The position numbers and the translations under genes were made by a program. Source: Xaviernesmea rhizosphaerae (lineage in GTDB: Bacteria > Pseudomonadota > Alphaproteobacteria > Rhizobiales > Rhizobiaceae). Taken from it: 64,000 bases of DNA. Below are positions 49,218-56,961 of this stretch, piece after piece. The notes under the pieces are model-generated. The model made no database searches and was not told where the DNA came from. It was given only the letters and a program-made list of their open reading frames with translations. The first letter of the stretch is position 1; each line of letters opens with the position of its first letter. The stretch covers positions 124,001-188,000 of the forward strand of contig NZ_MKIO01000039.1 of NCBI RefSeq assembly GCF_001938945.1. Reading direction: 5' to 3'.

Positions 49218-49493
49218 TCAGTGACGATATTGCTGAATGCGCGTGGTACGCAGCCCTGCAAGGCCGTGATCATTGATCGAGGACTGCCAGGAGAGGAACT
49301 CCTCAACCGTCAGCGTATAGCGTTCGCACGCTTCTTCGAGGCTCAAAAGCCCGCCGCGCACGGCAGCGACCACCTCGGCTTTGCGACGGATGACCCATCG
49401 GCGCGTATTGGCCGGCGGCAAGTCAGCGATCGTCAAAGGGCTGCCATCGGGGCCGATGACATATTTAACGCGAGGACGCATTAATTCGGTCAT
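49218..49493 (-). CDS. sciP: CtrA inhibitor SciP (DUF1153)
   Basis: The 91-residue protein closely follows the SciP/DUF1153 pattern: RPRVKYVIGPDGSPLTIADL, RWVIRRKAEVVAAVRGGLLS, LEEACERYTLTVEEFLSWQ and C-terminal GLRTTRIQQYRH. SciP binds DNA-bound CtrA and blocks activation in swarmer cells of Caulobacter. ATG 49493 is the family start; an earlier in-frame start is unsupported. Near the promoter (49547-49561) lies TTAA-N7-CTAA, close to a CtrA box, which would suit feedback. Confidence 0.92.
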   Translation of the reverse strand: MTELMRPRVKYVIGPDGSPLTIADLPPANTRRWVIRRKAEVVAAVRGGLLSLEEACERYTLTVEEFLSWQSSINDHGLAGLRTTRIQQYRH

Positions 49494-50027
49494 TGTACTC
49501 TCTACACACATCAAGACCAATATGAGGTCACGCTAGCGCCGCAGATTTAAGATTTGCCTAAACTCATCACGTCCAATTTATTCAGATGTCACCCATCTCA
49601 GGGAATGTCATATCGATGTCATCCCGTCAGGCGTGCATAATTCGAACTCTTGATTTATATTCTTTCCTTGCCCTTTAAACTATGGTATCTACCATTTGGG
49701 GAATTTGCGGTTAAAAATCTATTATTTTCAATTTGAGGTTACGGTTTTTGCTGAATCTTGTGGCTGGTTCGAGCCTGCTCATGCAGGATTCGTAAACGAC
49801 TGAGCGGGGTCCGGCATTTTCCCGTGCATGATCCATCGGAGCAGTTTCGAGTCTGCCAGTCTCATGAAGGCGTCCGGGTTTGGGGGCCGTTTTTTGACAA
49901 TGCCTTGCGCCTTCGGGTGGTGAGCGCCTTATCAAATGCTGGTGCGTCAAGCGTCCGCGGCTCTTCCAGCATGCGTGATGAATGGCTTCCGGCCTGGAAG
50001 CGTGGAGTTGATGAAGTCCGGTGCCAA
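49494..50027. other. AT-rich region between sciP and LuxR-type regulator
   Basis: This 534-bp divergent region is AT-rich in its middle (49540-49760). It contains the near-CtrA box at 49547-49561 and a small inverted repeat ATGGTA-TC-TACCAT at 49682-49695. A frame upstream of the LuxR-type gene stays open from 49758 but its sequence does not look coding. Confidence 0.4.
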
Positions 50028-50765
50028 ATGGATAAGACAGAGGAAGAGGCGCAGCGGGAGGCGATGTTTGTCGAGCTGCTAGCGGCTGCCAGGGATCCGG
50101 CGGTCACGACCGAATATGACGTGCTGCGCCTGATGCGCCGCGTGATGACGGAGTTCGGCTTCAGCCATTTCATGATCGCGCGGCTCCCCTTTGGCGAGGA
50201 GCAGCGCTTTTCCGAGCGTCTGCTCTTGTCCAACTGGCCGTCCGAGCTTGTCCAGCGCTATGATAAGGCCGGCGTTTTCGCCACCAGCAAGCTGGTGGAG
50301 CGGCTGCGCCAAAGCAAGCTGCCGACGTTCGGCGCATCGGATGCGCTCTTGAATCTCGCTGTCGCCGACGCTGTCGAAGACGGGGAGGGGACAAACCTGT
50401 CCGCGCTGACCTACGGCGTCCTTTTCAGCACGATCGACGGCGAGCTCTTTTTGATCACCCTCTCGGGAGACCGGCCGGAGCCGGTCGAGGGCGACGCGGC
50501 CTGGCTGCACTTCATCCTGCTGCATCTGTTCGATCGGCTCTGCCGGTCGATGGAGAATGGTCTCTCACCCCGGGAAAAGCTCTCGACCCGGGAGATCGAG
50601 TGTCTGCGCTGGGCCGCCGCCGGCAAGAGCAGCGACGAGATCGCGGTCATTCTCGGCATTTCAGCCTATACCGTCAGCAGCTATTTCAAGACGGCCACCC
50701 GCAAGCTCGATTCCGTCAACCGCATGCAGGCGATTGCCCGGGCCATGCGGCTCAAGCTGATCTAA
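50028..50765 (+). CDS. LuxR-type transcriptional regulator with autoinducer-binding-like domain
   Basis: The 245-residue protein has an N-terminal domain (about 15-165) resembling LuxR autoinducer-binding domains (FGFSHFMIARLPF, LLLSNWPSELVQRYDK) and a C-terminal LuxR helix-turn-helix (LSTREIECLRWAAAGKSSDE, then IAVILGISAYTVSSYFKTA). No luxI is in the window, so it is an orphan (solo) regulator. Whether ligand-binding Trp/Tyr/Asp positions are kept was not resolved. The start at 50028 is likely, but an in-frame ATG at 49971 remains possible; neither has a strong ribosome-binding site. Confidence 0.8.
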   Translation: MDKTEEEAQREAMFVELLAAARDPAVTTEYDVLRLMRRVMTEFGFSHFMIARLPFGEEQRFSERLLLSNWPSELVQRYDKAGVFATSKLVERLRQSKLPTFGASDALLNLAVADAVEDGEGTNLSALTYGVLFSTIDGELFLITLSGDRPEPVEGDAAWLHFILLHLFDRLCRSMENGLSPREKLSTREIECLRWAAAGKSSDEIAVILGISAYTVSSYFKTATRKLDSVNRMQAIARAMRLKLI

Positions 50766-51062
50766 GCCGCTTTTTCGTGGGCACCCGTGCTGCCGCTGTC
50801 TTCTTGTTTGCATCGGGATCGACGTCTATATGTAGGCGGGGCGGCCTGCCGGTCAGGCAGCCTGCGGCAGACGATGGAGAACGCCTCCCGCGCGATGGCG
50901 GCGGATGGCGTTTAGCTCTTCATCCTGCCCGTTGTTTTGCATGGGAACGGCAGGCCATGGCCGCGCCCGACGTGCCGAAGGGCAGGACACCTGTTCACAT
51001 CGGCCTGAGATCTTGATGGCCTTTGTCACGAGGCCCTGCCTGCAGAAGCGGAAGATTTTCTG

Positions 51063-52259
51063 GTGAATAGTTTGGATTTTGATCGCAGGCCCGAGGATAC
51101 CCGGGTGGTGGTGGCCATGTCGGGCGGGGTGGACAGCTCCGTCGTCGCAGGCCTGCTCGCGCGCGAAGGCTATGACGTCGTCGGCATCACGCTGCAGCTC
51201 TACGACCACGGGGCAGCCGTCCACCGGGCCGGCTCCTGCTGCGCCGGGCAGGATATCGACGATGCCCGCCGTGTCTGCGAAACGCTGGGCATTCCCCATT
51301 ACGTGCTGGATTACGAACAGCGCTTCCGCGAAACCGTGATCAATCCTTTCGCCGAAAGCTATGTGGCCGGTGAAACGCCGATTCCCTGTGTTGCCTGCAA
51401 CCAGACGGTTAAGTTCGCCGATCTCCTGGCGACCGCCCGTGACCTTGGCGCCGATGCGCTGGCCACGGGGCACTATATCCGCTCCAGGCCTCATCCGCAG
51501 CCGGGCGCGCCTGGGCGGCGCGCGCTTTATCGTCCGGCCGATTCCGACCGCGACCAGAGCTATTTCCTGTTTGCCACCACGCAGGAGCAGATCGACTATC
51601 TGCGCTTTCCCCTCGGGCATCTGACCAAGGCGGAAACCCGTCAGCTGGCAGAGGAGATGGGCCTGGTGGTTGCCAAGAAGGCGGACAGCCAGGACATCTG
51701 TTTCGTGCCCCAGGGCAAATACAGCGATATCGTCTCGAAGCTGAAGCCGAATGCGGCGCTGGCCGGCGAGGTCGTGCATCTCGACGGGCGCGTGCTCGGC
51801 CGCCACGAAGGCATTCTGCATTACACCATCGGCCAGCGCCGCGGAATCGGGGTGGCGACCGGCGAGCCGCTCTATGTCGTTCATCTCGATGCCCGGTCGC
51901 GCCGCGTCATCGTCGGCCCCAAGGAAGCGCTCGCCACGCGCCGCCTGCACCTGCGCGATGTCAACTGGCTGGGCGACGGTCCCCTTGCTGAGGTGGCGGC
52001 GCGTGGCTTCGCCTGTTTCGCCAAGGTTCGCTCCACGCGCGCGCCGGCCCCTGCGATGCTCTATGCCGACGAGACGGGCATTCGCGTGGAACTGGAGGAT
52101 GGCGAGGCCGGCGTGGCACCCGGCCAGGCCTGCGCGCTCTATTCCGGCATCGGCGAGAATGCCCGTGTTTATGGCGGTGGCTTCATCCTGCGGTCCGAAC
52201 GCGAGCCGGCGGCGGAAGCCGCGCTGCAGGATCTGCTGCAGCAGGCCGCCGTCGCCTGA
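51063..52259 (+). CDS. mnmA: tRNA-specific 2-thiouridylase MnmA
   Basis: The 398-residue enzyme thiolates U34 of Lys, Glu and Gln tRNAs. It has PP-loop VVVAMSGGVDSSVVAG (about 15-30), catalytic C109 in PIPCVACN, partner C213 in QDICFVPQGKY, and the beta-barrel end GQACALYSGIGENARVYGGG. The start is GTG at 51063 (MNSLDFDRRPED). It is convergent with nothing; a tRNA-Met gene follows, a fitting though probably incidental neighbour. Confidence 0.96.
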   Translation: MNSLDFDRRPEDTRVVVAMSGGVDSSVVAGLLAREGYDVVGITLQLYDHGAAVHRAGSCCAGQDIDDARRVCETLGIPHYVLDYEQRFRETVINPFAESYVAGETPIPCVACNQTVKFADLLATARDLGADALATGHYIRSRPHPQPGAPGRRALYRPADSDRDQSYFLFATTQEQIDYLRFPLGHLTKAETRQLAEEMGLVVAKKADSQDICFVPQGKYSDIVSKLKPNAALAGEVVHLDGRVLGRHEGILHYTIGQRRGIGVATGEPLYVVHLDARSRRVIVGPKEALATRRLHLRDVNWLGDGPLAEVAARGFACFAKVRSTRAPAPAMLYADETGIRVELEDGEAGVAPGQACALYSGIGENARVYGGGFILRSEREPAAEAALQDLLQQAAVA

Positions 52260-52371
52260 GGTCTGTCACGCGGATGCGCGCCTCCATGGCGCAAGTCGTT
52301 GATGGGCCTGTGGAAAACATCGCCTGTCCGGCGAAAGACATCGGGCCGGAAATTTTTTGCTCCGGCCTTGC

Positions 52372-52400
52372 TTGACAGTCCGGGGAGGCGCGACTTATAA
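52372..52400 (+). promoter_or_regulatory. Promoter of tRNA-Met
   Basis: TTGACA (52372-52377) and TTATAA (52395-52400) with an exact 17-bp spacer lie about 50 bp before the tRNA. This is the closest match to the sigma-70 consensus seen in the window, as expected for a stable RNA gene. Confidence 0.8.
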
Positions 52401-52451
52401 GCCGCCCCACTGACGGAGACGCGGTGGCCAACGGCCTTGCGAACGTCCGGC

Positions 52452-52528
52452 GGCGGAGTAGCTCAGGTGGTCAGAGCAGAGGAATCATAATCCTTGTGTC
52501 GGGGGTTCAAATCCCTCCTCCGCTACCA
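52452..52528 (+). tRNA. tRNA-Met (CAT)
   Basis: The 77-nt cloverleaf folds fully: acceptor GGCGGAG/CTCCGCT, D-stem GCTC/GAGC, anticodon stem GAGGA/TCCTT with loop ATCATAA (anticodon CAT), T-stem GGGGG/CCCTC with TTCAAAT, and encoded CCA. The overall sequence is that of elongator tRNA-Met in rhizobia; an initiator would have three G-C pairs in the anticodon stem and an unpaired first base. A tRNA-Ile2(CAT) is less likely. Confidence 0.93.
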
Positions 52529-53077
52529 TTTCATTGGATCGTCCAATTCTGGAAAATGGTTGCGCGCGCAGAAGGCTCCGCCCTTCCTGCGGAATGTCGC
52601 CTCTCAGGAAACTCCACGATGTCCGTGTCGCTTTCCGGCCTTGTGCGACCTGAGCGTGTTTTTGCCTTGGGCGTCGATCGAGACGGCGTGACGCTGATTC
52701 GCGTCCACGCCCAGCCTTCTTCCGACCGGCCCAGGTCGAAGCACATGAGATGCGGCGCGTCTTCATTTCTATACGCATAAAATTTGCGCACGCCGGGATT
52801 ATGCCCTAGGCATTAGCACTTGCACTTGCTGCCTTTCCCATCATGTCATTTTAATGATCACAAAACTGTGATTGAAACGTTTAGCCGCGTTCGGGGCCTC
52901 CTTAGGTTTACCGGCTACCCTTGCGCGTATGAGTGATTTCTGTCTCAATGACTGCAGGAGGATTTCGGGAGAAGGCTTTCAATCGTCCGATCGGTAAAAT
53001 TTGAGTGAAAGTCTCAACTGAAGGTTTGTTTGTTGAGGATAGGATGTGGAGGCATCAATCCTCATGGAGGAGCAGAA
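52529..53077. other. Gene-free region after tRNA-Met
   Basis: This 549-bp stretch shows no supported gene. It contains an inverted repeat ATCACA-AAAC-TGTGAT at 52857-52872 within an AT-rich patch, which could be an operator for the small membrane protein gene downstream. No att-site duplication of the tRNA 3' end was seen nearby. Confidence 0.45.
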
Positions 53078-53278
53078 ATGACCATGCAGAGCACCACGAT
53101 CGAAAATGCGCATTGGAGCACGGTTCCCGGCGCACATATTCCGCGCCTGGAGACGGCAAAGGGCCAGAAGGGCACGCGTCTGGCGCCTTCGACCCGCGCC
53201 AAGTCGCTGGTCGGCGCCATGACTGTTTCCGCCGCCCTCTGGGTCGGCGTCGCCTATGCGGTCAAATCGATCCTCTAA
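53078..53278 (+). CDS. Small single-pass membrane protein
   Basis: The 66-residue protein starts MTMQSTTIENAHWSTVPGAH, is basic in the middle and ends in a membrane helix (about 46-64, SLVGAMTVSAALWVGVAYAV). GGAGGAG at 53067-53073 gives it one of the best ribosome-binding sites in the window, which supports a real gene despite no recognised family. It stands alone after a long gene-free region. Confidence 0.6.
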   Translation: MTMQSTTIENAHWSTVPGAHIPRLETAKGQKGTRLAPSTRAKSLVGAMTVSAALWVGVAYAVKSIL

Positions 53279-53448
53279 CCTTCCGTTCTCGATCCGGCCT
53301 CATGAAGACGGGACGCAGCTCCGCGAGGCGACCGCTCCTTTTCGCCTGGCAAAAATTGCGCGTCACGTCGTATCCCTCGTTATGATGATAGGCCTGCGCC
53401 TGCAACGGGTGGTCTTTGCCGCCATGCGCCGTCAGGCTTTTGCCATGG

Positions 53449-53985
53449 CTAACGGATGGGTAAGGCGTGAAGCCTCAGCCATTCGGCCTCCAGCATGGCA
53501 AGGATGAGGGCATCGACGCCGGCAGCGGCTTCATCCAGCGATTCAGCGTCTACCGACCCGTCATCCAGGATATTGTCATTCTGAGGCAAGGGTAGGAGGG
53601 CGCCAAGGCGTGGAAGCTCGGCGGTTGTGACCAGCGCGATGGACTGCGCCGAGGGATCGCTCGTATCGTTCTCTGCCGATGCGTATTGCGCGGTGTTCTC
53701 TTGCGCCATCAAGGCCATGGCGACGAACGCGTCCAGATGACGCTGATCGAGCGGGGCTGCTGATGGCGGGGATTGCGCAGAAGCCTGCTGTTGCGGCCAG
53801 GTGGCAAAGCCGTGATGGGCCTGCGCGGGCTCATAGAACAGCCTGAACTCTTCGGATCCGTCTTCCGCCTGACGCGGAACGTTCAGAACGAAAAGCGCGC
53901 CTTCATCATCCCTGATCCGGAATTGCCAACTGCGGCCATCGGCCGATGGCTGGGCGTCGCGCGCGGCAAAAACAATCTCCTGCAT
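53449..53985 (-). CDS. Hypothetical acidic protein
   Basis: The 178-residue acidic protein opens MQEIVFAARDAQPSADGRSW, then FRIRDDEGALFVLNVPRQ, a small beta-rich start, followed by a Gln/Ala/Ser-rich middle and a helical end (AAAGVDALILAMLEAEWLRL). No family is recognised and no signal peptide or membrane helix is seen. Its GC content and codon pattern fit its surroundings. It is isolated, so no functional hint comes from neighbours. Confidence 0.55.
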   Translation of the reverse strand: MQEIVFAARDAQPSADGRSWQFRIRDDEGALFVLNVPRQAEDGSEEFRLFYEPAQAHHGFATWPQQQASAQSPPSAAPLDQRHLDAFVAMALMAQENTAQYASAENDTSDPSAQSIALVTTAELPRLGALLPLPQNDNILDDGSVDAESLDEAAAGVDALILAMLEAEWLRLHALPIR

Positions 53986-54251
53986 CCTGTCTGCCCTTTC
54001 GTCATCACGTTTCCGCTCTGCGTCTCAACTGCCAGGGTCTTGTGAAGTTTATTTTGCAAGAGTCGTGCCAGATAGAACGCCGGCGAAGGAGCGCGATGTC
54101 GACGCGCGAAACGAAGGATATCGGGCCCAGCAATGGCTTGGCCTGCGGACAACCCGCGCTTGCCTCCTTCAAACCATGGTCGAAGCTAAAGAAGCGCAGA
54201 AAGTCTGTTGATGCGGAGGCCTCTCGACGGAGGCTGACGCAGTGAGGGCGA

Positions 54252-54440
54252 TCAGCCGAAGCGTTCCATGAGGAAGCCGTTCTGGGTGCCGCCGGGCAGA
54301 AGGCGCTCGGTCTTGGGAAGCTCAACGGCACTCATGGACAGGGTGCTGCCGGAATGCTGTGCCGTCAGGTGGGCTAGGCCGATAAAGGCGAGGGTGACGA
54401 CGCAATAGCTGGCGATGAAGAACAGGCTGCGGATGGACAT
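54252..54440 (-). CDS. Small membrane-anchored hypothetical protein
   Basis: The 62-residue protein has an N-terminal hydrophobic segment (about 5-26, LFFIASYCVVTLAFIGLAHL) that can be an anchor or uncleaved signal, then a short polar tail. The start ATG 54440 follows a weak purine run (GGGAGAC). It may be real, but nothing beyond the membrane segment supports it. Confidence 0.45.
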   Translation of the reverse strand: MSIRSLFFIASYCVVTLAFIGLAHLTAQHSGSTLSMSAVELPKTERLLPGGTQNGFLMERFG

Positions 54441-54544
54441 GGCTCAGTCTCCCGAAGTTTGCGGGAAAACGTGGATCTTAACCATTTGTTCCGCGGCTGT
54501 TCCGGCGCGATCGTCGGCCGGATGTCACGCCTTGCGCGCTGGCT

Positions 54545-55645
54545 TTACCACACCAGTCCGCGCGCGGCGACCGGCTCCACCCGGGTGACCACGCCATCGC
54601 GGTGAAACACCATCTCGTCGAAGAGATTGGAAATGACGCAGGTGTGGTTGGGAACGATCAGCAGCTTCTGCCCGATCCGGGGCCGCTCGGCGCCGCAGGC
54701 CGAGAGATCGATGACGCCGTGTTCCTCCGACAGGCCCGTGATCACCGCTTCGGGATAGCCGATGACCAGGCCATGATCGGCAAAGCCCAGCAGGTCCGAG
54801 GTCAGGGCCTTGGAGCCGGCATCGATCACCGCGCGGTCGGCCGTCGGGCGGGAGACGACAGTGGCGAGGATATGCATGGCGCAATCGCCCTGGCTGCAAT
54901 GGCCGGCACGGATCAGCGAGCGGTCGTTATAGATATAGGTGCCGGCGCGATGCTCGGTGACGACAGGGGCGAGATGCGCCTCGAACAGCGAGGGCGAGCC
55001 GCCGCTGCTGACGACGGGGCAATCGATGCCGGCCTGTGCCAGAAGCACGAGCGCCCGGGTGAAAAAGGCTTGCACCGCCTCGTGGCCCGCGGGGCGGGGA
55101 TAGGTCATCAGCCCGGCAAAGCGCAGGGACGGCTGCGAGGCGATCAGCGCGGCGAGCTCGGCGGCGGCTTCGGGCGTCTGTACGCCGCAGCGCCCGGCGC
55201 CCGTGTCGCATTCCACCATCACCGCCAGCGGCCGCTCTGCCGTGAAGGCATCCGCCAGGCCCTTGACCGTCTCGGCGCTGTCGGCGGTGACCTTCAGCGC
55301 CGAAATCCGGTCGTTCAGGGCCTTCAGTCGCGCGATCTTCTCGTCGCCTATGATGTTGAAGGTGATGAGGATGTCGTCAAAGCCGGCCTCGGCGAAGACC
55401 TCGGCTTCCGTGATCTTCTGGCAATTGATGCCCCTGGCTCCGGCCTCGACCTGGGCACGCGCTAGAGCCGGGATCTTGTGGGTCTTGATATGCGGGCGGA
55501 AGGCGATGCCGTGTTCGTCGAAATAGCGCTGGGCCCGCTCGATGTTCGCCGCCAGCCGGGTCTCGTCGATGATCGGGCGCGGGGTGGAGAGTTCGGCAAT
55601 GCGGTCGCCGGGGCGGGCGGAAACGCGGAAGGGGGAATGGTCCAT
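54545..55645 (-). CDS. D-threonine aldolase/D-serine dehydratase-like PLP enzyme
   Basis: The 366-residue alanine-racemase-fold PLP enzyme of the DSD1/D-TA family has lysine in RPHIKTHKIPALARAQ (Schiff-base Lys), CDTGAGRCG, SSGGSPS for phosphate binding, and the C-terminal domain with the zinc-binding-like VPNHTCVISN. Such enzymes cleave D-3-hydroxy amino acids or dehydrate D-serine. The ATG at 55645 (MDHSPFRVS) starts the family's core. A terminator separates it from the catalase-like gene upstream on the same strand. Confidence 0.85.
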   Translation of the reverse strand: MDHSPFRVSARPGDRIAELSTPRPIIDETRLAANIERAQRYFDEHGIAFRPHIKTHKIPALARAQVEAGARGINCQKITEAEVFAEAGFDDILITFNIIGDEKIARLKALNDRISALKVTADSAETVKGLADAFTAERPLAVMVECDTGAGRCGVQTPEAAAELAALIASQPSLRFAGLMTYPRPAGHEAVQAFFTRALVLLAQAGIDCPVVSSGGSPSLFEAHLAPVVTEHRAGTYIYNDRSLIRAGHCSQGDCAMHILATVVSRPTADRAVIDAGSKALTSDLLGFADHGLVIGYPEAVITGLSEEHGVIDLSACGAERPRIGQKLLIVPNHTCVISNLFDEMVFHRDGVVTRVEPVAARGLVW

Positions 55646-55694
55646 GTCATCGGTCTCCGAGAGGCCCGCAGCCTTCACGGCGGCGCGCGGCATG

Positions 55695-55723
55695 AAAAAG
55701 CCGGCACCCTGTCCGGTGCCGGC
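55695..55723 (-). terminator. Terminator of the aldehyde oxidoreductase-catalase operon
   Basis: A perfect 9-bp stem (55715-55723 with 55700-55708, 6-nt loop) runs into five T residues on the minus strand. It ends the four-gene operon whose last gene stops at 55774. Confidence 0.8.
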
Positions 55724-55773
55724 CCGCAGGCTTACGTCATGGTCCTTTGCCTGTCAAAAGCGGCGGGCGCTGC

Positions 55774-56952
55774 TCAGCGTGCCACGCCGCCGGCCGCGAT
55801 CGGCGCCTGGGACGGCGTGGTCACGCGGCGGGCCACGTCGGGATGCAGCGCCTCGCCCGTTTTCGACAGCTCATCGATGCCCGGCTCGTTGCGCTCGGAT
55901 CGGAAGCCGGCCGAGCGGCGATAGGCGAGCTTGCGCATGCGCATCATGCTGCCAAGCGGCCGGTGCGCGGAAAGACCGTTGAACGGGCGGAAGCTCATAC
56001 CGTCATCGATCGAAAGCGCCTTTTCCTCGCTCCAGGCCGTCTGCGGCTCGGCATGGATGCGGGCCACGGGAATAAAGGGGCTTTCCTCCTCGCTCCAGGC
56101 GGCGGAGGCATCCTCGATCGGCATGCGCTCGGCATCGGTGCACAGCTGCACACGGAGCTCCCATGTGCCGCCATTCATGCGGAAGAATTCCTCCACCGCA
56201 TGGCGCAGCGCGTCCTTGTCGTCATCCAATTCCAGATGGGTGCCGGTCAGCGCCGTCAATTCCGGCGAGACGGGGACGATGGCGAGCTTGGCGACATAAT
56301 CGCCATAGCGCATGGGCAGCTGGCCGAAGAAGCTCTCGCCGAGAATATGGGTTTCCGGCTGACCCCCCAGAGCTTTGAGTGCCGCGCTCTCGCCGCCGAG
56401 TTTCTCCACCAGCCCCTCGACGCCGCGCAGCACCTTGGAGAAGGTCTGCTTCAGCCCTTCCGCCCGGTCGGTGGTGGCGGCCAGCAGCTTGAGGTTCTTC
56501 AGAAAGGCCTTGGCGCTCGGCGCGTTGAACTGTTTGCCATTGGCCATGACGAAGTCCTGCGAGCGGCTGTCCTCTTCCGGGTTCAGCCGCTCGCCCTCGA
56601 CATCGAGGATCTTCAACGCGAAGCCGCGCGGGGTCGAGACGCTGTCATGCAGGATGTCGCCCGGCGTGGTCGACAGCCTGACGATCGCCCGGTAGCGGCC
56701 CGGCCGGGCGAAGATGCCCTGGGCCAGCGGCGCCGGCAGATCGGGATAGACCTCCACTTCGGCCTCCAGCAGGCCATGGCTCTTGGCATGCACGGTGCGG
56801 ATGGCGTGGCCGCCATCCTCATAGGTCTTGTAGGCGATCGACATCATTGTCTCGGCGAGGGCGCGCGCCGTCTCCGGCTCGTCCTTCTCGATCACCTCGA
56901 GATCGTCGCGGTAGCGCTGCAGGCGATCCGGCAGGGAAGGGGTCATGGTCAT
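55774..56952 (-). CDS. Catalase-family hemoprotein
   Basis: The 392-residue protein has the catalase-like core in reduced form: TVHAKSHGLLEAEVEV with the distal His, RLSTTPGD, STPRGFALKILDVEG, QDFVMANGKQF and a late MRKLAYRR that could supply the proximal Tyr (R-x3-Y). It is shorter than true monofunctional catalases (about 480-750), so catalase, peroxidase or allene-oxide-synthase-like activity cannot be separated. It lies 9 bp after the molybdopterin subunit gene and should remove the peroxide made by that enzyme. Confidence 0.82.
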   Translation of the reverse strand: MTMTPSLPDRLQRYRDDLEVIEKDEPETARALAETMMSIAYKTYEDGGHAIRTVHAKSHGLLEAEVEVYPDLPAPLAQGIFARPGRYRAIVRLSTTPGDILHDSVSTPRGFALKILDVEGERLNPEEDSRSQDFVMANGKQFNAPSAKAFLKNLKLLAATTDRAEGLKQTFSKVLRGVEGLVEKLGGESAALKALGGQPETHILGESFFGQLPMRYGDYVAKLAIVPVSPELTALTGTHLELDDDKDALRHAVEEFFRMNGGTWELRVQLCTDAERMPIEDASAAWSEEESPFIPVARIHAEPQTAWSEEKALSIDDGMSFRPFNGLSAHRPLGSMMRMRKLAYRRSAGFRSERNEPGIDELSKTGEALHPDVARRVTTPSQAPIAAGGVAR

Positions 56953-56961
56953 GTCTCCGGT

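Noticed and set aside
49758..50027. In-frame upstream extension of the LuxR-type gene
   Set aside because: The extra ~90 residues do not look like a domain, and the conserved autoinducer-domain start lies downstream.
52424..52780. 118-codon frame running through the tRNA
   Set aside because: It overlaps a complete tRNA-Met cloverleaf and has no protein features.
52452..53077. tRNA-Met as integration site of a genomic island
   Set aside because: No integrase gene nearby and no repeated tRNA 3' end was found downstream in the window.
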